From Collinsella sp. An268 (GTDB lineage: Bacteria > Actinomycetota > Coriobacteriia > Coriobacteriales > Coriobacteriaceae), in NCBI RefSeq assembly GCF_002159765.1, contig NZ_NFJH01000004.1, positions 62,001 to 126,000 of the forward strand: a stretch of 64,000 bases of DNA, in the 5' to 3' direction. Positions 46,792-56,931 of this stretch are shown piece after piece. How positions within the stretch are numbered: the stretch's first letter is position 1; the number at the start of each line of letters is the position of its first letter. The position numbers and the translations under genes are program-made. A model generated the notes under the pieces. That model worked only from the letters and a program-made list of their open reading frames with translations, was not told where the DNA came from and made no database searches.

Positions 46792-47973
46792 CTACGAGAG
46801 CGTGCCCGCCTGCTCCAGGAGCGCCGCCTTGAGGTCGCTCTCGATGCGGCGCATGCGCCCCTCGGCGTCGGCGCGGGCGGCGCGGCCCTCCTGCTGGATC
46901 CGGATCGTCTCGTGCAGCGTGTCGATGAGGCGCTGGTTGACCTCCTCGAGCGTCTCGATGTCCACGCTGCCGCGCTGCGTGGTCTCCTCCGCCGCAACGG
47001 CGCCCTGCTGGAGCGCCTCGGCGTTCGCGCGCAGGAGCTTGTTGGTGGTGTCGTCCACGCTCTTCTGGAGGTCGAGGGCCGCGCGCTGGTTGGCGAGGCC
47101 GAGGGCGATCACCATCTGGGACTTCCAGAGAGGGATGGTCGTCGAGATGGTGGTGTCGATCTTCTCGGAGATGCTCTTGTCGGCGTTCTGCAGGAGCTTG
47201 ATCTGCGGCGCGAGCTGCAGGCTCACCACGCTCACGCGGTCGAGGTCGTCGAGGCGCTTCTCGAAGCGGTCGAGCTTGTCCTTGAAGTCCTTGAGCACCT
47301 GGGCGCCCATGGCGTCGCCCGAGGAGGCCGCCTCGGCCTCGAGCGCGGGCAGCGCGTCGGCGCGGAAGCGGGCGAGGGCGTCCTTGCCGGCCGCGATGTA
47401 GACCTTGAGGGCGCGGTACTGCTCGACGTTGCGCTCGTACATGGTGTCGTACATGGCGATGTCGGCCACCATCTGCGCCTGGGCGCGCTCGAGCTTCTCC
47501 ACCACCTCGTCCACCTGCGGGGCGACCTTCTGGTAGGTGCGGCGCAGCTTGTCGATGCCCACCACCACCTTGCCGATGATGGGGATCTCCTTGATGCCCG
47601 AGAGCTCGGCGCCCTCGACCTCGGCCAGAAGCTCGCGCAGGAGCTCGCCCGCCTCGCCCGTCGCCTTGTTGGAGGTGTGGGCGAGCACGTTGTCGGCGAA
47701 GTCGGAGAGCGAGCGCTGCGCGTCGCGCGCGTAGGTGCTCTCGATGCCGGCCTTGGTGAAGTCGATGGTGCGCGCGATCTCCTGCGCCCGCCGCTGGTCC
47801 TCGGGGCTCAGCGCGACCGCCGGCGCCTCGGGCTCGGCGGGGGCGGCTGCGGGGGCGGCGGCGAGCGTCGCCCCCTGCGAGGCGGCGATGTCGGCGAGGC
47901 TCGGGATGCGCGCCGCGGGCACGGCCTCCTCGGGCGCGACGACCTCGGTCGGTACCTCGTTCGGTTCGGTCAT
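46792..47973 (-). CDS. TelA family protein (toxic anion resistance-like)
   Basis: A 393-residue soluble, largely helical protein of the TelA family. The first 60 residues are an Ala/Pro/Glu-rich linker. The core has the family segments IKEIPIIGKVVVGIDKL and MYDTMYERNVEQYRALKVYI, then IPLWKSQMVIALGLANQR. TelA was linked to tellurite resistance, but the molecular role is not known. It is the last gene of a four-gene minus-strand cluster with vWA, XpaC-like and solute-binding-like proteins, 60 bp after the latter. Confidence 0.92.
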   Translation of the reverse strand: MTEPNEVPTEVVAPEEAVPAARIPSLADIAASQGATLAAAPAAAPAEPEAPAVALSPEDQRRAQEIARTIDFTKAGIESTYARDAQRSLSDFADNVLAHTSNKATGEAGELLRELLAEVEGAELSGIKEIPIIGKVVVGIDKLRRTYQKVAPQVDEVVEKLERAQAQMVADIAMYDTMYERNVEQYRALKVYIAAGKDALARFRADALPALEAEAASSGDAMGAQVLKDFKDKLDRFEKRLDDLDRVSVVSLQLAPQIKLLQNADKSISEKIDTTISTTIPLWKSQMVIALGLANQRAALDLQKSVDDTTNKLLRANAEALQQGAVAAEETTQRGSVDIETLEEVNQRLIDTLHETIRIQQEGRAARADAEGRMRRIESDLKAALLEQAGTLS

Positions 47974-48033
47974 CTCGGACTCCTCTCGCTTGGCGTTTGC
48001 ACGCGGTGTCGGTATCTGCCGGTCGACGGGCGG

Positions 48034-49122
48034 TCAGCCGCCCACGACCTCTATCAGGCGCTGCATGGCGGCGGGCGCGGGCAGCTCCACCGCCGCGGGC
48101 ACGCGCTCGGCGATGCCCGCGACCCCGAAGCGCGTCGCGCTGTCGGTGCCCAGCTGCGAGGCGCCGCGGAACCCGTGGCGCTCCCACGCGAGCCTCTGCA
48201 CCTCGTCGGACGTTATGAAATCGCTCAGGAGCTCGCCGTTCTCCGTGAGCGCCATGACCACGTGGGTCGACCAGACGGTGGGCGTCGTGTAGGCCACCAC
48301 GAGGTCGTCGGCGACCTGCGCGAACAGGTCGGGCTCGTTCACGGCGAGGTCGAGCACCTGGCTCTCGTAGCCCACCATCATCGGCTTGGACCCCTCGCCC
48401 AGGGTGAGGAACTGCCGGAAGGAGTCCTCGGAGCTCGTCTCCATCCAGCCCGACTTCTGGAAGATCGCCTGGATCTGCGCGGCATCGCGCTCGACGGTCT
48501 CCACGGTCGCGGGCTGGCCGCCGGCGAGCGAGTTGGCGATGAGCGCCGCCCACTCGTTGCCCGAGTTGGACTGCGCGGGGTCGGTGCTGTCGATGCGGAA
48601 CTGACCGTAGCCCGCGGTGTAGCCGAGGTCCGCCCAGGTCTTGCTGGCGAGCATCGCCTGCACGGCCGCGTCGACGTCGAGGAGGTAGACGTCGCCGTCT
48701 TGGGACATGACGCCGGAGCCCACGAGCGCCTCCGCCACGTCGCGGTACGTGTAGACGACGATGGGCGAGTTGAGCGCGATTTCCTCGCTCAGGGTCTCGA
48801 TTCCCCGCTCCCCGCCGTATGCGACGGCCGCCTGCGACGAGGGGAAGAGGTAGTCCATGCCCTCCGTGGAGGCCTCCATCATGGCGAGCGAGCCGGCCTT
48901 GCGGTAGGACACGTCGAGCCCCGCCTCGGCGGCGAGGCGGCCGAACTCCTCGTCCTCGAAGAGCGAGATCTTCTCGCCACCCAGATAGCCCGTGACCTCG
49001 ACCGGGTCCACGGGGGCCGCGGGCTCGGGCTGCGCCGCCCGGAAGACGAGCACGCCGCCCACCACGGCCACGGCCGCGAGCACGCACAGAAGGCCTATGA
49101 TCTTCCCCTTCGAGAGTCTCAT
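48034..49122 (-). CDS. Membrane-anchored solute-binding-like protein
   Basis: A 362-residue protein with one N-terminal membrane helix (about residues 8-27, LLCVLAAVAVVGGVLVF) and an extracellular periplasmic-binding-protein-like fold. The motif STDPAQSNSGNEW matches a ligand-loop found in sulfate/molybdate-type binding proteins, and it recurs in the vWA protein of the same cluster. It overlaps the XpaC-like gene by 4 bp (ATGA). GGGGAAGGGGAG precedes the ATG at 49120-49122. No permease is adjacent, so it probably does not feed an ABC importer. Confidence 0.82.
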   Translation of the reverse strand: MRLSKGKIIGLLCVLAAVAVVGGVLVFRAAQPEPAAPVDPVEVTGYLGGEKISLFEDEEFGRLAAEAGLDVSYRKAGSLAMMEASTEGMDYLFPSSQAAVAYGGERGIETLSEEIALNSPIVVYTYRDVAEALVGSGVMSQDGDVYLLDVDAAVQAMLASKTWADLGYTAGYGQFRIDSTDPAQSNSGNEWAALIANSLAGGQPATVETVERDAAQIQAIFQKSGWMETSSEDSFRQFLTLGEGSKPMMVGYESQVLDLAVNEPDLFAQVADDLVVAYTTPTVWSTHVVMALTENGELLSDFITSDEVQRLAWERHGFRGASQLGTDSATRFGVAGIAERVPAAVELPAPAAMQRLIEVVGG

Positions 49123-49787
49123 CGTCTCCCCTTCCCCCGCGCCGGGTCGCCCGCAGCCGGCGCCGCCGCGGCGTCGGCGGGCGCGTCGGGCGCGTATCCG
49201 TCCATCTCGATCAGGCGCTGGATGGCCTCGGACGAGGCCTCGACCTCCGTCGCCTTGGCGCCCGTCGCGCGGGCGAGCTCCCCTTGCGCGGCGCCCGAGA
49301 GCGCGCAGAGGCCCTCGATGGCGTCCTCGCGCGCGCCCGCCACGAGCTCGGGCGTGCTCAGGCGCTCGACGCCCAGGTAGCCGTCGAGCATGCGGACGCA
49401 CTGGTCGCGGTAGGTGGAGAGGAAGTGCGCGAGCCTGCGGTAGGTGGAGGGCTGGGCCTCCACGCAGGCGACGAGCGCCTCGATGTCGCGCAGCAGGTCG
49501 TCGATCTCGCGGAGCACCGCGGCGTCCGAGATCCTCTCGCGCCGCGCGGACACGGCGCGCATGAGGTCGCGCGCCTCGTCGATCCGCCGCGTCGCTGCCT
49601 CGCCGTCGGGCAGCATGCTCGCGATGACGCCGCCGAGCTTGCGCTCGGGCTTGAGGAGCTGACCCACCCCCAGGTAGAGGAGGGCCGCGGCGGCGAGGCC
49701 GGCGACGATGCCCGCCACCCCGCCGAGCGCGACCACGCAGGCCACGCCCGCCGCGACGCCTATGACCGCCCCGAGAACGTACCCCAT
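49119..49787 (-). CDS. XpaC-like membrane protein
   Basis: A 222-residue protein with one or two hydrophobic segments in the first 45 residues, rich in Gly and Ala, followed by a helical cytoplasmic domain. The layout and the context of TelA fit the XpaC (5-bromo-4-chloroindolyl phosphate hydrolysis) family: LPDGEAATRRIDEARDLMRA and STYRRLAHFLSTYRDQCVRM. XpaC's biochemical role is not understood; xpaC and telA are neighbours in many Gram-positive genomes. It starts 9 bp after the vWA gene. Confidence 0.78.
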   Translation of the reverse strand: MGYVLGAVIGVAAGVACVVALGGVAGIVAGLAAAALLYLGVGQLLKPERKLGGVIASMLPDGEAATRRIDEARDLMRAVSARRERISDAAVLREIDDLLRDIEALVACVEAQPSTYRRLAHFLSTYRDQCVRMLDGYLGVERLSTPELVAGAREDAIEGLCALSGAAQGELARATGAKATEVEASSEAIQRLIEMDGYAPDAPADAAAAPAAGDPARGKGRR

Positions 49788-49796
49788 CGCGCGCCC

Positions 49797-51527
49797 CTAG
49801 TTATAGCCCTTGACCTGGCGGAAGACCGCGGCGAGGTCGCCCGTCCTGCCGTCGAAGGTGCGCCCGTTGGTGAGCGCGGAGAGGTCGTCGAGCTGCGCGG
49901 GGTCGGCGGAGCCGAACATGATCGAGAACACGGGGACGTCGGTCCCGGAGGCGTCGTAGGCCCCCTCGAAGCGCGCGCGGTTCTCCGTCTCGGACTGGCC
50001 GTCGGACATGAGCGCGATCGCCACGGTCCACCGTCCCTCCGCCTCGGCCTGCTCAGCCAGCTCGAGAGCCGCCTCGAGGGCCGCATAGATGTCCGTCCCG
50101 CCCACGGGCTCCCGGGAGCGCGCGGCGTCGAGCACAGGCGCGGTGTCCGCACCCTCGGCGACGACGGCCTCCCCCGGCCCGTCAGCGAACGGGATGAGCA
50201 CGTTGACGTCGCCCTCCGTCGGCTGGATGAGCGACGCCGCCGCGAGGGCGGGGTCGAGCGCCTGCTCGAGGCCCGCGACCACGCCGTCCTTGCCCTCGCC
50301 GTACATCGAGCCGGAGTAGTCCACCACCCAGATGGAGTACGAGGGCTTCTTGAGCGCGGTCTGGTAGAGGGTGAGCGCCTCCCCGATCACCTCGCCCGCG
50401 GGGAGCGGGATCGACTTCAGCACGCTCGCGTCGTCCACGATGCCCCAGTCGGGCGAGAACGCCGCCTGCACCTCGGGGTCGTCCGCGTGCAGGATCTTGC
50501 CGCCGAGGCCGCAGCGGCGCCCCACGCGCTCCATGGCGAGCGTCGCCTCGTCGTCGGCGAGCGCCTGTTGGAAGGCGAGGAACGCGTCCTCCACGGCCGC
50601 GTCCTGACCGCGGTCCACGTAGGCGAGCGGACTGTCGGAGACGGCGATGCCGTCCGCGGGGTAGATGGCCATGAGGGGCTCGGCACCGGCCTCCTCGAGC
50701 TCACGGTCAGCCTGCGACACGAGCGACTCGTAGTTCACCATGGCCTGATGGGCGCCCGGGTCGGCGACGACCATCTCCTTCAGCCAGTCGGACGAGCCCG
50801 ACGAGCGGTCCACGCCCGAGAGCAGCGCCGCCACGCGGCCGGTGAGCTCGGCATCGGCGAGGTCGTCGGCGGTAAGGGGCCCGTCCGAGCCCGAGAGCGC
50901 CGTCAGGAACGCCAGGTAGGCGGATGCGCCGCTGTTGGACTGCGTGGCCGAGGTCATGGCGAAGGAGAGCTCGCCCGTCTCCACCGCATCGAGGATCTCC
51001 GCCGTGGTGGGCGACGCCGTGGCGCCGGACGCGTCGACCCAGCCGAGCTCCTCGGCACGGCCGCGCGCGATGCCGAAGACCACGGGCGTGGTCGAGGTGC
51101 TCTGGGCGTTTCGGGTGATGTGCCCCGTGTCGCCGAGCGATATCCACATCGAGGACGCGGGCCACACGGCGTCGTAGTCGGCGCCGCCCGCCTCGAGGAC
51201 GGAGCGGATCTCGAGCGAGCCCATGTAGTGCATCTCGACCGTCACACCCGCCTCGCCGGCGGCGTAGGCGATGGCCTCTGCCGCCTCCTTGTTCTCGGAG
51301 CCCGAGGCGATCTTCAGGGTGAGGTCCGTGCCGCCCGCGGGGACGAAGCGCTGCGCGCCGTCCACCTCCTGGATGTCGACCGCCGCCTGCGCGGGCGCGC
51401 CCCCGTCCGGCGCCGGCTCCACCTCGGGAGCCCCCGCGCCCATGCAACCGGCGAGACCTGCGGCGAGCACGAGGACCGCGAGGGCGGGTACGATGCGCCG
51501 CGCGAGGCGCGAGAGTCGGGCGTGCAT
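49797..51527 (-). CDS. Lipoprotein with solute-binding-like and von Willebrand A domains
   Basis: A 576-residue exported lipoprotein: signal peptide with lipobox LAGC at about residue 28. Residues 60-340 form a periplasmic-binding-protein-like domain (TLKIASGSENKEAAEAIAYA, and SATQSNSGASAYLAF, which parallels the motif in the anchored partner). Residues 390-576 form a vWA domain with a MIDAS site: DYSGSM, a threonine in GGTDIY, and LMSDGQSE. Such domains bind protein partners through a metal ion. It is the first gene of the TelA cluster. Confidence 0.88.
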   Translation of the reverse strand: MHARLSRLARRIVPALAVLVLAAGLAGCMGAGAPEVEPAPDGGAPAQAAVDIQEVDGAQRFVPAGGTDLTLKIASGSENKEAAEAIAYAAGEAGVTVEMHYMGSLEIRSVLEAGGADYDAVWPASSMWISLGDTGHITRNAQSTSTTPVVFGIARGRAEELGWVDASGATASPTTAEILDAVETGELSFAMTSATQSNSGASAYLAFLTALSGSDGPLTADDLADAELTGRVAALLSGVDRSSGSSDWLKEMVVADPGAHQAMVNYESLVSQADRELEEAGAEPLMAIYPADGIAVSDSPLAYVDRGQDAAVEDAFLAFQQALADDEATLAMERVGRRCGLGGKILHADDPEVQAAFSPDWGIVDDASVLKSIPLPAGEVIGEALTLYQTALKKPSYSIWVVDYSGSMYGEGKDGVVAGLEQALDPALAAASLIQPTEGDVNVLIPFADGPGEAVVAEGADTAPVLDAARSREPVGGTDIYAALEAALELAEQAEAEGRWTVAIALMSDGQSETENRARFEGAYDASGTDVPVFSIMFGSADPAQLDDLSALTNGRTFDGRTGDLAAVFRQVKGYN

Positions 51528-51637
51528 GGCGAGCCTCCCAACGACGAGGGCCGCCGGGCGGCGGCCGGACAGGATTGGGCCATTCTAGCAAACGCGTGTC
51601 AGCTGAATGTAAGCTGCGCCCCCGGTACCTTATGGGG

Positions 51638-51667
51638 CGGGCGCCCCGCGCGATCGCGGGGCGCCCG
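51638..51667. terminator. Perfect GC hairpin between liv and vWA operons
   Basis: CGGGCGCCCCGCG-CGAT-CGCGGGGCGCCCG, perfect 13-bp arms, about 70 bp after the livF stop codon on the minus strand. There is no U tract, but stem strength suggests a transcription end. Confidence 0.75.
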
Positions 51668-51735
51668 TGGATGCGCGGCGCCGCGCGGCGCCGCAACGCT
51701 GCTGTTCCGCCCGGGCTCTCGCCCAAACCCTCGGC

Positions 51736-52437
<702 letters not shown>

Positions 52438-53316
52438 CTAGGCCACCTCCTTCTTCTGCTTGCCGAGGTACGCCTCGACAACGGCATCGTTTTGCTGGAT
52501 GTCCTCGGGCGTACCCTTGGCGATGATCTTGCCGAAGTTGAGAACACAGATGCCCTCGCAGATATTCATGACGAGGTTCATGTCGTGCTCGATGAGCATG
52601 ATGGCGATCTGGAACTCGTCGCGGATCTTGACGATGTTCTCCATAAGCTCAGCCGTCTCGGACGGATTCATGCCGGCGGCGGGCTCGTCGAGCAACAGCA
52701 GCTTGGGGTTGGTCGCGAGCGCGCGCACGATCTCCAGACGGCGCTGGGCGCCGTAGGGCAGGCTGCCCGCCTCATGGTCGGCCAAGCCGCACATGTCGAA
52801 GATGTCGAGCAGCTCGAGGGCGCGCTCGTGATAGTACCGCTCGCTCTTCCAGTGGTGCGGCAGGCGCAAAATCGAGGTCGCCATGCCGCAATGATGCTGG
52901 TTGTGCAGGCCAACCATCACGTTCTCCTCAACGGTGAGCGTGTTGAAGAGGCGGATATTCTGGAAGGTGCGCGCCACGCCCAAGCGGTTCACGCGCGCCG
53001 GGTCGAGGCCGGCCGTATCGTGGCCGTCGACCATGATGGTGCCGCGCGTGGGCGTGTAGACCTTGGTGAGCAGGTTGAAGACCGTGGTCTTGCCCGCGCC
53101 GTTGGGGCCGATGAGACCGGCGATCTCGGTCTTGCCGATGGTGAGGTTGAAGTCATCGACCGCCTTGAGGCCACCGAAATCGATGCCCAGGTGCACGCAT
53201 TCGAGCACGGGCGATGCGTAGATGTCGCGGTCCGGGATGAGCGCCTGGCTGGGCACGGGGACCATCCGGGTGTTCTCGCGGCGCGCCTTCGCAAAGTCGC
53301 TGAAGAGCTTAGGCAT
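52438..53316 (-). CDS. livG: Branched-chain amino-acid ABC transporter ATPase LivG
   Basis: ATPase of 292 residues. Walker A GPNGAGKTT, QNIRLF as Q-loop region, signature LPYGAQRRLEIVRAL in the altered form typical of LivG, Walker B LLLLDEPAAGMNP, and IEHDM as H-loop. It carries about 35 extra N-terminal residues before the ABC core. The ATG at 53314-53316 overlaps the end of livM, with AGGAGG upstream. Confidence 0.95.
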   Translation of the reverse strand: MPKLFSDFAKARRENTRMVPVPSQALIPDRDIYASPVLECVHLGIDFGGLKAVDDFNLTIGKTEIAGLIGPNGAGKTTVFNLLTKVYTPTRGTIMVDGHDTAGLDPARVNRLGVARTFQNIRLFNTLTVEENVMVGLHNQHHCGMATSILRLPHHWKSERYYHERALELLDIFDMCGLADHEAGSLPYGAQRRLEIVRALATNPKLLLLDEPAAGMNPSETAELMENIVKIRDEFQIAIMLIEHDMNLVMNICEGICVLNFGKIIAKGTPEDIQQNDAVVEAYLGKQKKEVA

Positions 53317-54406
53317 CCGCCTCGCCTCCTTCGGTGGCAACGGACTCGGTCGCATCGTCCGCCTCGCCCCGGCCAAAGCGCCGGCGCAGAGCCTCAGCCG
53401 CACGCTGGTAGATCTTGAGGTGCGGGACCACCATCACGAGGATGAGGACGATGGCGTAGAGCAGCATGCGGTACTGGTTGATGGGACGCAGGACCTCGGG
53501 CAGGACGGTCAGGAACGCCGCCGAGACGATGGAGCCCCAGATGTTGCCCATGCCGCCCAGCACCACGTAGACGAGGATCAGGATCGACTGGTTGAAATCG
53601 AACTGCGAGGGCGTGATGGTCGAGTAGTTCATGGCGTAGAGCACGCCCGCCGCGCCGGCGAGGGCGGAGGCCACCGTGAACGCCATGAGGCGGTACTTGG
53701 TGGTGTTGATGCCGACGCTCTCGGCCGCGATGCGGTTGTCGCGCACCGCCATGATGGCGCGGCCGTCGCGGCTGTGCATGAGGTTGAGCACCACGGCGAC
53801 CGTGATGAGCACGAGCAAGATGCCGAGGGCGAACGTCGAGATCTTGTCGATGCCGACGGCGCCCTTGGGGCCGTTGATGAGGATGGTGCCCTGCGTCATG
53901 CCGAGCGACGACGAGTCCGTCATCGAGAAGTGCAGGCCCGCATCGTCCACGCCGATATAGAAGTTGTTGAGGAGGTTCTTGATGATCTCACCGAAGGCGA
54001 GGGTCACGATGGCGAGGTAGTCGCCGCGCAGGCGCATGACGGGGATACCCACCAGAAAGCCGATGATGCCGGCGACGATGGCGCCCACCACGGCGGAGCC
54101 CGCGAAGAGCATAAGCTCGTTATCGATACCCATGCGCGCGAGGCACCCCGCCACGACGACGCCCGTGAAGGCGCCGACGCTCATGAAGCCCGCGTGGCCG
54201 AGCGAGAGCTCGCCCGAGACGCCGACGACGAGGTTGAGCGACACGGCGAGCGACACATAGGCGCAGATGGGCACGAGCTGGCCCGAGAGCGAATTGGAGA
54301 TGAGGCCGAGGCCGTCGAGCACGGTCACGACCAGAAACGCAGCGATGACGATGGCATAGGTGATGATCGTCGAGCGCGTCTGCGGTTTGAGCGTTTTGAT
54401 TCCCAT
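53309..54406 (-). CDS. livM: Branched-chain amino-acid ABC transporter permease LivM
   Basis: Membrane permease of 365 residues with about nine hydrophobic helices. The coupling motif region reads AVRDNRIAAESVGINTTKYRLMAF. GELSLGHAGFMSVGAF is a LivM hallmark. The C-terminal 35 residues are acidic and not seen in minimal members. It lies 9 bp after livH. Confidence 0.95.
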   Translation of the reverse strand: MGIKTLKPQTRSTIITYAIVIAAFLVVTVLDGLGLISNSLSGQLVPICAYVSLAVSLNLVVGVSGELSLGHAGFMSVGAFTGVVVAGCLARMGIDNELMLFAGSAVVGAIVAGIIGFLVGIPVMRLRGDYLAIVTLAFGEIIKNLLNNFYIGVDDAGLHFSMTDSSSLGMTQGTILINGPKGAVGIDKISTFALGILLVLITVAVVLNLMHSRDGRAIMAVRDNRIAAESVGINTTKYRLMAFTVASALAGAAGVLYAMNYSTITPSQFDFNQSILILVYVVLGGMGNIWGSIVSAAFLTVLPEVLRPINQYRMLLYAIVLILVMVVPHLKIYQRAAEALRRRFGRGEADDATESVATEGGEADA

Positions 54407-54415
54407 GGCTCCTCC

Positions 54416-55297
54416 CTACACCTTCTCGTTGACCGGCTTGCCGAGAAGGCCGGCGGGACGGATGAGCAGCATGACGATGAGCACGGCGAAGACCACGGCG
54501 TCGGCGAGCTGGGTCGAGATGTAGGCGCGCGCCAAGATCTCGATCACGCCGAGCAGAATGCCGCCGAGCGCGGCGCCCGGGATGGAGCCGATGCCGCCGA
54601 GCACCGCCGCCGTGAAGGCCTTGATGCCGGGCATGGAGCCCGTCGTGGGCATGAGCGTGGGGTAGGCCGAGCACATGAGGACGCCGGCGATGGCCGCGAG
54701 CCCCGAGCCGATGGCGAAGACCATCGAAATGGTGCCGTTGACGTTGATACCCATGAGCTGGGCGGCGTCGCGGTCCTCGGAGCAGGCGCGCATGGCCTTG
54801 CCCATCTTGGTCTTGGTGGTGAAGAGCGTCAGCGCCACCATGATGACGACGCACACAAGAATGGTGATGACCGCCGTGGCCGAGATGGTGAGCGCGCCGT
54901 CGAAGAGCCTGAGCGCCGGCAGGCTGATGATGGACGAGAAGCTCTTGGGGTCTGACCCCATGAGGATGAGCGCTGCGTTCTGCAAGAAGTAGCTCACACC
55001 GATGGCGGTGATGAGCACGTTCAGGCTCGGCGCGTTGCGCAGCGGCTTGTAGGCGAGCCGCTCCATCACGATGCCGAGGACCGTGCAGCCGATGATGGAC
55101 AGGACGACGCCCGCGATGACGGGCAGCCCCAGATAGGTCATCGAGCAGAAGCAGATGTAGGCGCCCACCATGATGACGTCGCCGTGCGCGAAGTTGAGCA
55201 TCTTGGCGATGCCGTACACCATGGTGTAGCCGAGCGCGATGATGGCGTAGACGCTTCCCAGGCTCATGCCGTTGATGATGTTGGCGAGAAACTCCAT
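54416..55297 (-). CDS. livH: Branched-chain amino-acid ABC transporter permease LivH
   Basis: Membrane permease of 293 residues. NGMSLGSVYAIIALGYTMVYG and NFAHGDVIMVGAY are LivH hallmarks, and the coupling segment reads MRACSEDRDAAQLMGINV. The ATG at 55295-55297 has AAGGAGG upstream; an in-frame GTG and an ATG further up are less well placed. A hairpin lies between it and livK. Confidence 0.95.
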   Translation of the reverse strand: MEFLANIINGMSLGSVYAIIALGYTMVYGIAKMLNFAHGDVIMVGAYICFCSMTYLGLPVIAGVVLSIIGCTVLGIVMERLAYKPLRNAPSLNVLITAIGVSYFLQNAALILMGSDPKSFSSIISLPALRLFDGALTISATAVITILVCVVIMVALTLFTTKTKMGKAMRACSEDRDAAQLMGINVNGTISMVFAIGSGLAAIAGVLMCSAYPTLMPTTGSMPGIKAFTAAVLGGIGSIPGAALGGILLGVIEILARAYISTQLADAVVFAVLIVMLLIRPAGLLGKPVNEKV

Positions 55298-55318
55298 GTC
55301 CCCTCCTTCCATGGTAAA

Positions 55319-55352
55319 AGCGGAGACCACCGGGTGTGCGGTGGCCTCCGCT
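55319..55352 (-). terminator. Intergenic hairpin between livK and livH
   Basis: AGCGGAGACCACC and GGTGGCCTCCGCT pair over 13 bp with one mismatch around an 8-nt loop. Such stems after the binding-protein gene often lower expression of the permease genes and stabilise the binding-protein mRNA; this use here is an inference. Confidence 0.65.
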
Positions 55353-55386
55353 CAAGCGCAAACGGAACCTTCCGTTACGCGGACGA

Positions 55387-56649
55387 TTACGCGTCGAGCG
55401 GCATGTACACGCCGCCCTCGATCACCATACCGGTGGGCTGCTTGGAGATCTCACCGGTATCGGACCACGTAGCCGCCTCGCCGGCGGTGGTGAGGCCGGT
55501 AAACGAGAAGTCGGACGACGTGAACGTCTCCACGAGCGCGTCGCACATGTCGGACGGGTCCATGTCGGCCGTGATGCCGCCCTCCTCGATAGCCTGCTTG
55601 AGCGCGTAGACGCAGTCGTAGGCATCGGCGGCGAACTGGTTGGGGGTCTCGCCGTTACCGTAGTCGGCGCCCTCGTAGGTCTCGACGAACGCCTTCGTCG
55701 CCTCGTCCTCGGCGGTGGCGACAAACGGGGTCAGCAGCATGCAGCCCTCGGCGAGCGCGGTGTCGAAGCCCTTGACCGTGAGCAGGCCGTCCATGCCGTC
55801 GACGCCGAACCACTTGGGCGCATAGCCCATCTGGTTGGCCTGCGTGAGGATGAGCGAGATGGGCGTGTAGTAGATCGGCAGGAAGACCAGGTCGGCGCCG
55901 GCGTTCTTAGCGTCGTTCAGCTGGACGGAGAAGTCGGTGGCGGAGTCGTTGGTAAACGCGCTCTCCGCGACGACCTCGAGCCCCAAGTCGGCAGCCTCGG
56001 AAAGGAAGCTCTGATAGATGCCGGTAGAGTAGGTGTCGGAGTTGTTGTAGATGATGGCGATCTTGGTGCCGAGCTGCTGCTCGGAGATGTACTGCGCGGA
56101 CGCCGCGCCCTGGTTGGGGTCGGTGAAGCACATCTGGAAGACGTTCTCCTTGCGCGGCGTGGAGATGTTGCCGTCCGCATCGGGCTGGCCGCCGATGACG
56201 TCGGTGGAGGAGCCGGAGGGCGTGATCTGGAACATGTTGTCGGCGTTGGTCTCGGCGGACACGGCCACGCAGGGAGCCGTGGTGACGGTGCCCACGAGGA
56301 TCTGCATGCCCCAGTCCTTGAGGTTGTTGTAGGCGTTGACGGAGCGCTCGGGGTCGTTCTCGTCGTCTTGGAAGTTGAGCTCGAACTGGATGTCGCCGCC
56401 CTCGGCGTTGATCTCGTCCACGGCGATCTGGGCGCCGTTCTTGACGGCGTTGCCATAGATGGCCGCGTCACCGGTGGTGGGGCCGATGCTGCCGAGCTTA
56501 AAGACCGCGGCGCCGGAAGCGGCGCCGGAGCCCGCCGGGGCCTCGTCGCCGCCCGAGCAGCCGGCAAGCACGCCGGCGGCGCTCAATGCCGCGGCACCCG
56601 CGATAAGGCTGCGGCGGCTCATCTGGGGGTTGAGATTAATAGAGGACAT
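55387..56649 (-). CDS. livK: Branched-chain amino-acid-binding lipoprotein LivK
   Basis: Binding protein of 420 residues, PBP type I fold. The N-terminus has MSRRSLIAGAAALSAAG and the lipobox LAGC (about residue 30). The mature part begins FKLGSIGPTTGDAAIYGNA, typical of Leu/Ile/Val-binding proteins. It is the first gene of the liv operon and divergent from hom. AAGGAG precedes the ATG at 56647-56649. Confidence 0.94.
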   Translation of the reverse strand: MSSINLNPQMSRRSLIAGAAALSAAGVLAGCSGGDEAPAGSGAASGAAVFKLGSIGPTTGDAAIYGNAVKNGAQIAVDEINAEGGDIQFELNFQDDENDPERSVNAYNNLKDWGMQILVGTVTTAPCVAVSAETNADNMFQITPSGSSTDVIGGQPDADGNISTPRKENVFQMCFTDPNQGAASAQYISEQQLGTKIAIIYNNSDTYSTGIYQSFLSEAADLGLEVVAESAFTNDSATDFSVQLNDAKNAGADLVFLPIYYTPISLILTQANQMGYAPKWFGVDGMDGLLTVKGFDTALAEGCMLLTPFVATAEDEATKAFVETYEGADYGNGETPNQFAADAYDCVYALKQAIEEGGITADMDPSDMCDALVETFTSSDFSFTGLTTAGEAATWSDTGEISKQPTGMVIEGGVYMPLDA

Positions 56650-56931
56650 GAGATGCTCCTTCCCTAAGCGCGCCGATCTCCTGCCGGACCTCAAGGCGCG
56701 TGTCGGTCGTATACCGCTTGCAGATATGTTGGCGGTGAGGTAAACCTTACTCGTTTTTGGGGGGTTTGGTAAGGTGAAACACCCCTAAGGCGGCGCTCCC
56801 GGCACGCGCCGGGCGCACCGGCACACCAGTATGGTAAAGTCTACCTGCGCTTTAGCAACAAGCCGCAGCGTAGATACCGTGTTACATCTTGGTTTCAGGG
56901 CTGCGCCCAAAAACGACGAAGGAGACCTCAC

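Noticed and set aside
56650-56931. T-box or amino-acid riboswitch upstream of hom or livK
   Set aside because: No T-box sequence or recognisable aptamer core was found in the 282-bp divergent gap.
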